NCBI GenBank assembly: GCA_039881145.1
Contig: JAYKKI010000016.1
Span: 8,891,001 to 8,955,000, forward strand
Direction of reading: 5' to 3'
Length of the DNA: 64,000 nt
DNA from: Druceiella hillmani
Taxonomy: Eukaryota; Arthropoda; Insecta; Lepidoptera; Hepialidae
Of the stretch, positions 46,791-60,245 are shown piece by piece. Within the stretch, counting starts at the first letter, position 1; the number at the start of each line of letters is the position of its first letter. The position numbers were made by a program, and so were the translations under genes. Below the pieces are notes generated by a model, which was not told the DNA's origin, ran no database searches, and was given only the letters and a program-made list of their open reading frames with translations.

Positions 46791-48999
46791 TTTTTGTTAT
46801 TAATGGAAAATGTTTATGTTCTTTACTTTATAAAGAATAATAAAATATTCACATATTTATTTAATAGTGCCTACATCATCATTAAATTACCAAGAAAAAG
46901 TTTTCCAATGAACTCTTCCTCCAAATAAACAATTTATATTGAACTTTGGGCGGTCCTTCAATAATTTAAAAGGGCTATTCATCTTATTTTCTTCTTTTTA
47001 ATTGAAATAAGCAAAATTACAATTAATCTGAAATATGTATTTATTAAAAATTATAGGGAGAACATATATAAATCATATTCAACTGCAAAGACTGAGATCA
47101 TTAGAAATGACATTGCATTGTGTTTTAATATTTCCTTGTCGAAGTAGCATGATATATAAGAACAATTCTTAATTTTAAATAAACGTAATGAAAAAAAATG
47201 CTGACAATACGAAAATGTGTTGTTACTAGGTTATTACTCTTTATTGCTTGAAATCAGGTTAGGGATATACATTTAAATAGTGAACCAAAATGTTTAAATC
47301 AATAGACTTTTCCAGTCTATTATAACCATCGTTAAAAATAAGGAAGACAATAATAATTTGAGAAAATAATCAATATAATGAAAAAAGAAATAGACCTGTG
47401 ATATTTGATTTACAAAAATAAGAAAAACGAATAACAAAAATAAAATTGTCTTTTTATACGTAATATTTTTCTTAAAAACAATGTATAATTTCATAATTTT
47501 AATGGACTGATATTCATGTAGCATTCATATAATCAAAAGTGAATATATAGAGAAAGTGTAATATTTTATCATAATCATCACAAAGCCTTATCCAAATAGA
47601 ATTCGCGTGGCATGGACATGGCCTGAGCGGTGGGAAGGCAGAACAATGCGGAGCTCCGGACCACACGAAACAATAATTCGATCACTAATTCGGCGCCACC
47701 GTACTGAAATATGTGTTTACCTAAAACCGAATACAAAAAGTTTCCTCTCAATTATTGGGCTGTATTTTAATGAGAAGTTTGCATTAGTAGTTGTTTTGAG
47801 CGTATTGAAATATGTTGCAATGCGCACTTAAAATAAATAGTTTTTGCAAATGTTCCACCACATTAGAAAATGTGGCATAGTATAGATTCCAGACTGCAAC
47901 CAGATATTGTATTTGTATTGAGATCGCACAAGGGTTGTGTGGAGAATACGTTTTAACTTGTTTGAAAGGTTTAGTAGGCCTTAAGATGAAGCCCAGCAAA
48001 ACATAAGCACGTAGATTATTTGTTCAATGTGATTGGTAAAGCTAAATTTACAGTAACATTATATACATGTCAACATGGTATATGACTTAATATACAATGT
48101 TGATTTTGCAGTTGATTTGAGTCAATTGTATGGAGTTTCTATGAACCTTTTAAAGACCCAACTACATCTTATTAGTTGGCCGAATACTACTAGTAAACTA
48201 GTAGAGCCTGCTCAGTTGTAATCATTTTCCTTTTAATTTTGTAAAATATACTGCTATTGTGAATGCTTTTAGGATATTGGGAAATTTACGTAAAACTGAT
48301 AGGAGTGGGGAGACGTAACTCTAATAAAAAATACCAATTGAAAGCTCGATATTTTGTAAACGGATGCCTGTATCCAAAAAGGGTTCACAATATACCATGA
48401 CTATTTTTGAAACGCTTATTCAAAGACACCCTACAATAACATAATATAGATAGTATAATATGAATAGGTAATATGATATGGATATGTAAGAAAAAAAGCA
48501 ACACTATTTTACATGTAAGGAATATACTTTACAAAATTTTTTTGAAAGGCTTTATTTCAAATATTTTTAGGTATTACAAATATGTGTAACCATACAAATA
48601 TGTATAACATTTCAGCTCCAAAGAAATATTAATATTTTGCCAGTAAAACAACTGAAACATACAGACGGACGGGTACTCTAAAAATTGAGAAATATTTTAG
48701 AAAATAATGTAACTTTATGATAAAAATATTCAAAAAACATGACTCCATACGAAAAGTTAAAGAAAATAACTGAAGAATTAAATACTTTGCATACGAGCTA
48801 AACACTAGAGCCATAAATGTATTTACGTGTGCTTATTTAAAAGGATTTTAGTAAAGTTTTAATATAAATAAGATTTTAATATTCTAACGTTGAATTCTTA
48901 GTTTATATATAAAACTATTTTGCTCATAATAATAAATATGGGGGAAAAATAAAAAAATTGGAATTGATTATATTTACAAGTATTTTACAGATTTACAGA
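46791..48999. other. AT-rich DNA with one GC-richer patch
   Basis: A patch at 47600-47710 (GGCATGGACATGGCCTGAGC, then GGAGCTCCGGACCACACG) is GC-richer and begins a 74-codon plus frame, MAWTWPERWEGR.... The frame quickly becomes Leu/Val/Lys-rich chance-like text. No family was recognised. Open frames at 47294-47524, 47784-47999 and 48629-48814 are also unassigned. Confidence 0.5.
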
Positions 49000-49050
49000 T
49001 ATATTATATTTATATATATAGATATTATATATATATATAATTATTTACAG

Positions 49051-49099
<49 letters not shown>
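49000..49099. repeat. Interrupted (AT)n array with TTTACAGAT repeats
   Basis: TATTTTACAGAT, ATTTACAGATATATTATAT, and TTATTTACAGATATTTTATA words alternate with AT runs before a final pure (AT)n. A short higher-order repeat of TTTACAGATAT plus AT tract is visible. Confidence 0.85.
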
Positions 49100-49102
<3 letters not shown>

Positions 49103-51478
49103 AAAGGCAGAAATAAATTGTTTGTATTTAGAGTTATAAAGTAAAAAAAAAAGAATTAAAAAAATAATTTTTCGTTTAAGTTACTAAATACGTCATGAGA
49201 GGCACGTCAATAAGATAAGCTATAACAAGATAATAGTTTATTATTTGAGAGTGTATCAGATGTATCTTTTTATGATAATATCCAAACTTATTAAATATAG
49301 AAGTATAATGCTTGTCTGAAACTCTGTCAAATGTTTGGGAAAGTACTTAGAAGGCAGATTTTGTTAAATATTTTTTTGAATAAAAAAACATAAGTGAAAT
49401 TGTTCGTGAAAAGAGAAATAAATTTCATAGTTTTAGTTTTTAAACTACTGTCATTTTTAAAGTATAGTTTTTAAACTTAAATCATTGGTTATGGAAATCT
49501 ACTACTATCGCGCGTCCTCTTGTTTCAGACACGTGTTAGTTGAAATATATTTTTAGAGCTCAATTTATGAAATAAAAAAGTTTGATATTTATTTAAAAAA
49601 GAAAATATTATTCTGGCAAGAAATATCTAAAACAATTAACAGCTTTGTTTGTCTTCTTTTTCTATACAACTTTTATCACAATCAACAAAAGGTATTGATA
49701 TTTACAGACTAAAACAGCGGCAAAAAGTAAATAAAAGTAAAATATTTTGTTTGGTGACATATTTCTTGGTAATATTAGGGAGTTAAAATAATAACACTTT
49801 TTCCAAGTATTAACACAAAACCTCCATTAGCCTTGTTTCGAGGTATAAAGTTTTCCTTTGGGTTAAGTGCCAAAAACATAATAGGAAATCATCAAGTTTC
49901 ATTATATACGCGTATTATAATGTTATATATAAGATTTTAAAAATAATTCAACCATTTAACATGGGATATGTTACGAGAGGGCGAAATATGGGGTAAATTA
50001 TTTATATCTTAGTACTATTTCGATTCTCAGGTACATGAAGATTATCTTATTACCTTAATATATTACATGCTTTTAAAACATTTCGAAATTAAAAAATAAT
50101 ATTCATTATTATATAATATTGACTATGTTATTTAAATGAAAAATATATATTTAAATTAATCGTATAATCTTCAGTAAAAAAGGAAATGACAATGAAATCG
50201 CTCAATATTTCATTGATTTTGCCCTCATTTATATAGACGTGAAAGGTTTATTATTTAAAGGAGATTTAATTAATATCAACTTGTCACTATAACCGTGGTC
50301 TTTGGTGTTATTTTCTTATCCCAAGTGATGTCATTAAATTCAATGAAATATATTAAAGATAAATGTTGTGAAAAGACCGGACAATTAATGTTTAGAGGAA
50401 TTTAATTTAGTACGGGGTTTTTAAAAAAATGCACGAGTCTGTACCTTTTATTGCGGTTATTTGGGCAATCTAAAAGGAGGAAGTATCTGCTATATTTATT
50501 TGAGCAACTTTGAGCTGACATTTTGATTAGAAATGGTTCTGAAGCGCTAATATATCATAAGTTCGAAATTGAGATTGAGGTGTGTTTGTCCGTCGATGTT
50601 GCGTACTTAATCCATCGGACCGATTAGGATAATATTTTGTAATTGTGAATTTTTTAAAATTATCTTAACATCACATACATGACTATTTTTTGAACTGAAT
50701 ATTATACTTATTTTTTTTAAGAAAACTCTCATCCACAAATGTTGCAATGTTTAGTTCTTTATAAAACCAAAATAAAACGTATACTCAGGCTTGTATTATT
50801 GTGAACACATATATATATATGTATGTATGTGTCATTTGTTGAGAAAAATATATATAGTATGTACTGAAACTGATGTATTTTCCGTAATAAAACATTTCGT
50901 AATTATTGGCACTTAGATGATAAGACCAATTCGGCTTAAAGTTAAAATTTAAGAAAGCTTTATTTCGAATGAGGGTATTTTTGAGATGCTTAAAATTAAA
51001 TATAATTAACCTTTCTTCCGACTAAGGGTAGTTTTGAGATACACACATTATTCAAGCTAAAATATAAGGGTATTCAAAGGTACAGCGTATTCATATCATC
51101 ATGCAATTCAAGAAATTATATTATTTATTTATTGGGAATGATTCAGCTGGAAGAACAATTTGATTAATTAATTGATCTACGAATAGGAACTAGTTTGCCA
51201 AGAACAGACCACATTTGATACGTTTAGAGGGATATGCAAATAAATTTCCATATAATAGTAGTATGGTCACATTGTGTAATGTCAAGGTATAAAAATATGG
51301 TGAATTCGATTGCGTGTTGATAAATAAGCAGGTCAAACGAATTAATTTATTTATTCTTAGTGCTAAATAAACTATACTTTCTGCTAATTTTAAAACTGAT
51401 TTCAATTGATTCTTTGTATCATGTGAAAATATTAAATTCGTTGCTGCAGCTTTGAGAAATGAATGAAAATACGAATTT
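49100..51478. other. AT-rich DNA, no gene seen
   Basis: TCGAATGAGGGTATTTTTGA near 50967 has a diverged match CCGACTAAGGGTAGTTTTGA near 51018. No coding motif was recognised, and the 71-codon frame at 51190-51405 is unassigned. Confidence 0.5.
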
Positions 51479-51510
51479 AATTTTTAACTGTAAAGTTACA
51501 GTTAAAAATT
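51479..51510. repeat. Perfect 15-bp inverted repeat
   Basis: AATTTTTAACTGTAA (51479-51493) and TTACAGTTAAAAATT (51496-51510) flank a 2-base AG centre. Confidence 0.9.
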
Positions 51511-51749
51511 ATGGTTATTTTTTTAATTAATAGGTTTATTAACCATTTTTAAATACAAAGTGAAAGTAATTTTAAACAGTTTTATTTTATTACTATAGTA
51601 AAATGTTTTGTCAGTTTTTATATGGGTAACTTCATAACACCTAATTTTTTCCAAAATACTATAAGAGGGCTAATCAACCTTTTGGGTGTGATATAATATA
51701 TTGCATTAATCGTTATATGCATTATATTATCATTACATGATGCATATAC

Positions 51750-51903
<154 letters not shown>

Positions 51904-54900
51904 TTACATATTTATGAAACTCGAAAAAAAATAAAATTTAAAAGTTGAAATGCTATTTATATTCAATATTAACCGATTTATAAAATAACTAAGTTCAAAA
52001 ACTTTGCAACTATTTCCTTTGTAAAATAAATAATTAATTTAACTTTTTTACGTTTTCATTCCATAGTGCTGAAAATGGGCAATTATACTGTATAGTAAAA
52101 CTTAACTCGTATATTTTAATTTTTTCAGAAAATGTTCTCACATATTTTCTAGCATAATATAACTGCCGAAAACTATAACTGCGCTGAAATAATTGTCACG
52201 TTATTGTAATTCTGTTATTGAAATGTTTGCCTTTGTAAGTAGCTAATAAAATGTTGTGTAAAAACAGCAACTATTCACAGTCTGAAAACATCCCATTCGC
52301 GCTATAATCCTATTGAATTATGAAGTTTAAAGTTTTGCTTCTTATTGGCACATTGATTATTTAGTGATTCAAACAAAAAGTATTGATCTAATTTATATAC
52401 GTCTTACGAAATATTACCGTTAATAGTTTTCATATAGTTATAGGTCTGGATGCTCTATATTTATTGAGAAGAGTTAATAATGTCAATATAATGGGAGAGT
52501 CATTGATCTAGGTAATTTCTTGATAAACGCTGAGAAAACTATTAAAGATACATTAACAATAAGGAGGGGAAAATTATATATATCAGAAAGATCTATAGAC
52601 GTGTCAATATTTATAAAATTACACCATATATATAGACGCTATTATCATAGGTAACCCATAGTTTCACCCTTTAAGTTTAAAAATATCAATGTGAACAATT
52701 GCTGAAGTTTATGTCGATATATTATTTCCTGTTGAAATAAATATCATAAGTTATTTTTTAATAATTTCTGCAGTTACAATTATGCGACGTATTTTATAAT
52801 TTGGTTAAGTAGTTAATGTAAAACTAGAAAAATGTTTTTCGTTAGCACACTCAGCAGGAGGGTATCCTAAATGCAAGATTGGATATTTAAAAGAAATTAC
52901 GAAAACCTTCTTCAAATCTTCCGTCGTAATGATATGATCAAAGTAGTTAGGGTAACGTTTACCTAAAGTATGATTTAGCAGAACCTAATTTATCTTTCAA
53001 TATATTTATATATTTATATAATATCCATATAGAATATGATCCTAGTTAAATACAGGTAAATATTGCAAATTCAAAAGAGACTTTCTTTCTTTTTTCCCCT
53101 ATAAATAGTGCCTGTTAATGGCTAGATTTTTTTTATATGGACGGAAAGAAAATTGGTTATGACGACGTCTTCTATCGTAACACGCCCGTCTAACTGCCGA
53201 TCAAACCTCTAAAACAAAATAAAATACAAACTTTAAATTTATATTTTTAATTTGGAACCAGAAACTTAAAAGGGTAGTTAAATGTTTATGTTATACAACT
53301 GAAGAAACCACTTTTAGTAGAGTAAGAATTAGGTTTTTTATTTTTTTTTTACATCAATTTAGTGCAGTTTTGCTATATCGTAGACTATAATTCGGCTCCA
53401 ACATTTCTTACGTCCTTATACAAACAAAAGAGAGTCAAGTCTATAATATTCAGAGTTAAAGCTAATAGAACCAAAGTTTTTTTTCATATTCCATAAGAAA
53501 AAAATATTTCAAATGCTATTTACCCTTAAACTTTAACATTTTATTAACTCTTATCAGGGAATCTTATAGACCGAGTTCTATTCGTACTTAACATGATCAC
53601 TTATTTTTAATAAACTTTTTGTCCATAAACCATTCGAGTATTAGACTAAGTGTAGTTATTTGTACATGGATTAGTGACAAGAGAAATAATATTAGACAGT
53701 AATATTAAACTGAGATATGAAAGCCATTACATTTGATAGATACCAGGGCGACGATATAGAAATATGGTCAAGATCCATCTTCTAATAAATATATTAGTGT
53801 GTAAAACGAACTCTGGTAATACCATGGGACTGTGATGAACAATATTGTTTACACAATATTTTAAAAAATTCCGGATAAGCACATAAATATTTATTCCTTA
53901 TGAATTTTAAACAATCAAATTTTATATTGGGCAATTCAGATAAATATTAATAAATTCCGTACTTACGGAAATAAATTCTAATTTTTCGTTATGAATTGGT
54001 GACTTGTGTTTACCGTTTAGTTTATAAACTCATAGTTTTAAATGGGAACTCCGGTGCTAATTCAGGATACTTGACAAATGACAGTTGCTTGATACTTGAC
54101 AGTTCAGTACATAAATAGTTCAGTACAAATTCAAAGAAAATAAGGAAAACTACGTAATATTTTCTAATTTCATTTTGCAATCTTTAGCTCTTACCTTTAT
54201 GAATTGCTGATTTGTTTATGTAAATTATAGTTTGACACTACTAATATAATTTTGTACAAATTGTAGGTATTAAATTAAATATTTCATTATTTTAATGAAA
54301 CTGATATATAAAAGGGGAAAGGAAAGCAAAATACGGAAAGCAGAATAGTCACATGTTCATACAAAAAAAATGTTTATCGGAAATTTAAATTGAATTTTTG
54401 CTTTTTATCATTTTCGTGTGCGTTCGTTCATTGTTTTATTAAAAATGTTAGGCAGACTGAGCAAAACATTCAAAAAAGTACGGTTTTACATCTAGGGAAA
54501 TAATCTTATGGTATTTCCGGCTTGGTCTCATAATAAATATGAACAATTTAGTTGAGAAATATGACTGTCAATATTCCTCCCAACAATCAGCATTCACTCA
54601 AAGATAAATAAAAGAAGCTGTTTCAGAAGGCGACTATTGATAATTTTTCCGATTTTTCTTGTCTGAATAACATGAAAAAATATGTAATATTTTAAATCAA
54701 ATAAAAATACAATTTTCTATATTGTTTCCTTCTTAATAGACAAAAATTCAAAATTCCGCACATTCAAATGGTATTTAAAATGTATTATTAAATAACAGGA
54801 AGTTATTGTAGACGAATTCAACAAATTTAGTAGAGTACAGTGTGCTATAAAATAGAAAAAGGAATGCTTTTTTTAATAATTTAAGAATATATTAATTTTA

Positions 54901-57900
54901 CACGTGACCAAGAATTCCCAAGAAATGAAAATTTGAATTACTGGTAATAAATTTCTTTTATTCGCGTTTTTCTTGGACTACGATTGGACATTGAAACGAA
55001 AGGATAAATCAAAATTTACACCAAAAATGAAACGCCAACGAAAGAAGGAGGTATATCTTATTATTTGATGTGTCTTCTAGGTCCCGTAATTCTATTTACT
55101 TTTTCTGCATTACTAGTTTAACTTTCTTAATCAAAATTAAAATCTTCCAATGGAAATAAAGAGTACGCTATGCTAAGAAACATAGTTATAAATTTGAATT
55201 TAAATTTGAAACTAATGCATCCACATTAGCAACTACACAGATTCACAAAATTGATGACACACACGAATCTTTCCCAGTAATTATGTATCCTTAAAACATG
55301 GCATTGCTTTTTTCTTATTTCATTGAGTATATCTTACTTTTCTAAAAAGTTCTCATCTTAAAATCATAATACGTTAGTTGACTCATTCTAAATTTTGATA
55401 TTTTTCGTACAATATTGTGAAATATAAGTTAATTAAAAACCAGTCTTGAAAAAAATTCAAAAATTGATTGAAAAATAAGCCAGTTGTAGGCTTCTAAATT
55501 TAAAGATATGGATAGAGTTGGGTATATCCTTGTCTCTTCTCCTCTCGCAGAATATAATGTGCAATATTAAAAATGACCTCACAACACAGTATTGCCGTCC
55601 TTTTCTAAAGGTTAAATTTAAACTTTTATAACTCGGTCAATTTTTAAGATTATTAAAACAATTTTTCGCTTTTCATCAGTTTGTACCTTGAAATTATGAT
55701 TAATGAAATAAAAACAAATTAGTCAAATACCAAATTATTTTTCACAGTAGTCATAAATCTACAGAACGGGTTTTATTGAAATTTTCTTGAACAAAAATTG
55801 TACTTTATAAACTATTTCCAGTTACAAAAGTATAAATTAAAAAGGAAAAAATATATATAAATATTTCACTGATTTATGATTAGTTCGAAACAAAATTTCC
55901 TTTTCGCCAAGTTGTTACGTGAGACTTAATTTATATAAATATTTAAGTGACCTATTTTACACTGATTGAATTACTTTTGGTACTTCATTAACTGAGTGAA
56001 ACGTATTTTAAAAATATTTCGTATGGTTACTCGATTCTTGGAATTCGATTGCTGTATAAACATTTTTCATTTAATATAGCTCATGCTCTTTAGTTTATCA
56101 AATATTCTTTATAATTTGTTATGTATACATATAAATTTTCAGAATTTACTCTCGACATATTTGCAAGCTTAATTGAATGAGTTTCAATTTGAAGTTTATA
56201 TTTACCTCTTTTGAGAATTTTTCGCTTACGTCAATTATAATATTTTATTTAAAAAGAAAACAGAGAAATTATACTATGTAGTATCTTATGTGAAAATAGA
56301 TATACAATAATTTATATCGGGTGGCAGTCGGAATTTTCATAGCATTATTTTGTAAAAGAAAGTGGGTTTGCAGATTCTATTATTATAAGAAATGGACGAA
56401 ATTGAATGAATTTGGATTTATTCGCAAATACGTATTGAATAATGAGATGGAGTCACATAATTTTTGATTATGTGAATACAAATTTATTACAGAAAAAGTA
56501 GAGAAATTGATTTTCTCCATAATGCACATTATGAAAATCAAGCCTTTTAATCACATAAGGGAATATAGTATTACTAAGCAAGTGCAATATAATATTATGT
56601 TATCATTGCTAACTCTAGTTCACTAATGGATAAAATATGATACTAACTGGTCTCTTCTATTGAGTTGGTTAGTAATGATCACTCAATACAACTTGATCTC
56701 AAAGCTTTTTATTGCTAAAGTTATATCATTCTCTATACGTATAACGTGTATTTACTATGTAGGTCCTTTTATTTTATTTTTTTAGTATGTATTAGAATAA
56801 TTATATACATTGAGCTGAAAGTTTTTTAATTTGAAATTGTACTTCTTTCAGTTGTCATACCCCATTACATAACAATTATAGTTACGTAACTTGAAAAAAA
56901 CTGCTCATAGTTGTAATAAATGTATTCGAATCATCAACTAATCTTTGGTAAAATTAGGTACCTAAATAAATATTCTTCACTTTTTAACATTTATGAGTAC
57001 ATAGAATATTTTAAAATGATATGGTTATTTATTACACATTCTTTTTTCAAACTTTTATTATATATTATATATTCTTTTACTATATGTTCTTTTTTCAAAA
57101 TCCAAAATTCCAAAGTTTTATTATATATCCTTTTTTCAAAAAAAGAAAATATGCTAAAGTTCGAAATAAACATTTACTTTTATTGTTATTTCTATCACTT
57201 CAATAAAAGTTTTATCTATACTATAGACAAAGGCAGTTACAAATATTAAATTTACTGATAAAAGTGTTAACAACTTGTCTGAAAGGAAGCTATTTTGCTT
57301 TGTAAATAGATTTTGAATACCTGAAAGTTTTATTTAACAGTATATTACTACGATATCTGCAATCAATTCTATATACAAATTCAAATGCCTTTTTGTAAAG
57401 TATTAAAAGAGTTTACAGTTTTTACTTAAAGGTTCCAGTTTCGTTTATTTGTTGGCCACATAAAAGTCTGCTTAGGTAAGAGAATTATTTAGGTAAAAAT
57501 AAATTCTGAGCTTCCTAAATAATTTATATTTCAAAATTATAGCGCCTAAAATTATAAAGCAATTGCTAAAAATATTTCACGATATAACGGACAAAAATAT
57601 AAAATCAAAAATAATTTTTCAAATGCCACTATTTTTTTTATAAAAATTTATTATTAATTATTGAAAAACAAAAAAAAAGTCTGGCATTATATTTCGACTT
57701 TAAATGAATAGCGTAATGTACATACAGTATTTCGTTACTTTCTAGACTAATTTCGTAGATTACAGTAAAATAACTGCCCGTCTTCCGAAATATATATTTC
57801 CCTGTTGTGCATAAAGAGATGATTTTTACAGTTTCTTATCTCAAAAGGAAAAAGGTAACTTTTTCCCTTTGAATTTTCAATTAAGTAATCCGTTTTAACA

Positions 57901-58219
57901 CGACTTAATTGGAAAAAATTATTTGTTTGTTCGTCTATTTGCCTGTCATAATCGTTTTTTTTCAAAAACGGTTTAACATAGGAAATTAACTGGGTAAACT
58001 AAATAAAAAAAAATTATTTGTAAGTAGTAAACACGACAAATATATATAATATATATACAAACACGATAAATATATATATCGCCGTCATTATCTTTCCAAA
58101 ATTGTTAAAAGCTTAAAATATGACGTAATGATAAAACATATTTATCCTATATAAACAAATTCTAGAGAGTGCAAAGGATGGGTTATTTTTGGTGGTGATC
58201 AAGGTCCACTTAATATTTT

Positions 58220-58220
<1 letters not shown>
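51904..58220. other. AT-rich DNA, no gene seen
   Basis: This 6.3 kb stretch is the longest without a supported feature. Open frames at 56920-57249 occur in three overlapping frames on both strands over Phe/Ile/Tyr/Lys-rich sequence and are rejected. The one at 57747-57965 (minus, 72 codons, starting MKKNDYDRQIDEQTNNFFQL) has a more mixed composition but no recognised motif. Near 58030-58078 a phrase AAACACGACAAATATATAT is duplicated. A TACTTGACA phrase is repeated near 54070-54100. Confidence 0.5.
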
Positions 58221-58293
<73 letters not shown>

Positions 58294-58329
58294 GTGTGTA
58301 TGTGTGTGTGTGTGTGTGTGCGTGCGTGC

Positions 58330-58364
<35 letters not shown>

Positions 58365-58375
58365 TATGTGTGTAT
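58221..58375. repeat. (AT)n(GT)n compound microsatellite
   Basis: About 70 bp of AT repeats with one GT interruption pass into about 80 bp of TG repeats containing a CGTGCGTGCGTGCG block. On the minus strand it reads (AC)n(AT)n, the same order as the arrays at 3222 and 12056. Open frames here on both strands are repeat translations. Confidence 0.95.
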
Positions 58376-59061
58376 ATGAAACTGGTGAAACTTATGAATA
58401 AATAAATGAAAGATTTATAAAAAAAGGAATCCAATTTTATATTTCTTAGAAGTATTTAGTCGCAAAATTCATGACAATTCTATCAAATGCATATACTTTA
58501 CACCGATAGCGTGTAATGCCACACATTTCTTGAGATAATTACCTTTGTTTAATAGCAGCTAGAAAACAGTACGCAGAGTACTATGTCACACTAGAATTGT
58601 GCATATATTTAATGTATTAGTCGGTTCTGCTCATGGCCTTACTTAGTGGAAGATTGTGCGAATGTGAATATGGTCTAAAATAACATATAATTATTTAATG
58701 ATTTTTGCACTTGCTCATATTGTATAAGACTATTAATATACTGCAAGATCTCTCTTAACTTTTAAATTAATTCCACTCATTAGTGGAATTAATTATATAT
58801 AAAGTTAGGAAAGATAGGATGCTTATATCTTTTATTTGCATAAAATCTCAAACGTTTTCTTTATTTGTGACACTGAACAAAAATCCAGTATATAAATGGC
58901 ACGAGATGTATTGGAACGTGTATTAAATGCCATGGTTTTTATTCAAAAAATAATTTAATAATCTACAATTGTAAGAAACTAGAATAAGGAATATTTTAGT
59001 AAAAACTTGACTGAACCTGTCCGTTACATTTGTCAGCTGACACAAATTTTGGATCCTAAAC
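58376..59061. other. AT-rich DNA with a 13-bp hairpin
   Basis: Apart from the inverted repeat at 58765-58794 nothing was recognised. The 95-codon minus frame at 58923-59210 covers a 29-bp duplication and part of a MITE copy, which argues against a gene. Confidence 0.5.
58765..58794. repeat. Perfect 13-bp inverted repeat
   Basis: AATTAATTCCACT (58765-58777) and AGTGGAATTAATT (58782-58794) around a CATT loop. Confidence 0.9.
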
Positions 59062-59111
59062 AATAATCGCCGAACATACCACTTTAAGCGAATAATCGCC
59101 GAACATACCAC
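59062..59111. repeat. 29-bp tandem duplication
   Basis: AATAATCGCCGAACATACCA followed by C occurs at 59062 and 59091 with no change over 21 bases, so the duplication is recent. Confidence 0.9.
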
Positions 59112-59196
59112 ATCATTTAAAAAGTTTACATTAGACGCTACTTTTGTCCATGCAGACAGGCAACAATTAGAATCTTTGCTAATATCCCACTTAAAG

Positions 59197-59340
59197 ATGT
59201 TGTAATACAACGAAACCTAGACCGTGGTAAAGAAATTAAAAAAAAGGAGAAATAATACTACATAGCGTATTTTCATTTAATTGTGAATAATGAATTTCTA
59301 CAAAATTAACGCCAAATACATTCAATATTTCAAAATTTAG
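59197..59340. repeat. Palindromic MITE-like family, copy C
   Basis: TGTTGTAATACAACGAAACC followed by TAGACCGTGGTAAAGAAATTAA matches the right arm of copy B at 20031-20070. The distal part, AATGAATTTCTACAAAATTA and CATTCAATATTTC, is the reverse complement of the left end of copy A at 17842-17890. It therefore links the two other copies and shows that family members are about 140-200 bp with a conserved outer end and a conserved inner core. Confidence 0.8.
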
Positions 59341-59860
59341 GATTATTTGATTTTAAAGTTCTTTCCTTTGCTCCTTCGCCCTGGAACTCCATTCGTTTAA
59401 GTTTATCCTTGTTGCATTAATCAAATCAATCCCAGCATGAACATGGCATCATAAGACCCAGCATAAGGTGATTAACATCTTGCAAATTCACTTCCTTTGA
59501 CCCATCAGAATGGTATTTAATTTACACCAGACTTTATTGATTTAAAGCGAATTGTGAAAGAAAGATTTAAATTAACATTAAAGGCGGCAGAATACCTCAA
59601 TGTCTATGGGAGGAATTTTAATGCTATTCAATTTCCAAGTTTATTTAAGAAATTATTAGAATAAAGCGGAAATTTAAAAAAAAATAGATTTTTTTTAAAA
59701 ATGAAAATCTCAGCTACGATCTCAGGAGTGATATAGCATATTCTTCTTTTTACACACTGTGAAAACAATCTGTATGCTGGTAATTAAGATTTCCATATAT
59801 TTGTTATTGTTATCATTTCTTTGTACAATCGTGTATAAAGACACTGAATGCTGTGTTAAA
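59341..59860. other. AT-rich DNA, no gene seen
   Basis: No gene or repeat was recognised before the next AT array. Confidence 0.5.
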
Positions 59861-59866
59861 TATATA

Positions 59867-59939
<73 letters not shown>

Positions 59940-59942
59940 GTT
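59861..59942. repeat. (AT)n microsatellite
   Basis: About 80 bp of AT repeats with TTT interruptions at both ends. The Tyr-Ile frame at 59759-59947 is an artefact. Confidence 0.95.
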
Positions 59943-60245
59943 TATAGTTTAAATTATTAAATCACAATATTCATTCTCTTAATCTTGAGGTAGGTAACGC
60001 TTAATGCCTTTGAGTGCTACATGGGAGAACAGTTTATTTCATCTGTCTAGAACACCACGAATATTTTACAGTTTCACTTATGTTTTCATGCACTCGCATT
60101 GCTTATGCGAGTACTCGCATTGCTTACGCATGTAGTATTGCGAGACATACCCATTCTTGACATTTTTGCTGAACCGGGTTGCGCAGTGACTTGGTAACCA
60201 CACGACTAATGACTAATTAGGATTATATGTCTTTGAATCATTGTA
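59943..60245. other. Flank of the Tc1/mariner element
   Basis: ACTCGCATTGCTTATGCGAG at about 60092 is followed by a second ACTCGCATTGCTTACGC at about 60112, a 20-bp tandem duplication. Each copy can pair internally (ACTCGCAT with ATGCGAGT). No gene was seen. Confidence 0.6.

Noticed and set aside
56920..57249. 109-codon open frame
   Set aside because: Low-complexity Ile/Phe/Tyr/Lys text with overlapping open frames on both strands, typical of AT-rich poly-pyrimidine/purine stretches.
58189..58434. 70-codon frames on both strands
   Set aside because: Translation of the (AT)n(GT)n compound microsatellite.
58923..59210. 95-codon minus-strand open frame
   Set aside because: Covers a recent 29-bp duplication and the end of a MITE copy. 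There is no motif, and the mixed composition comes from those repeats.
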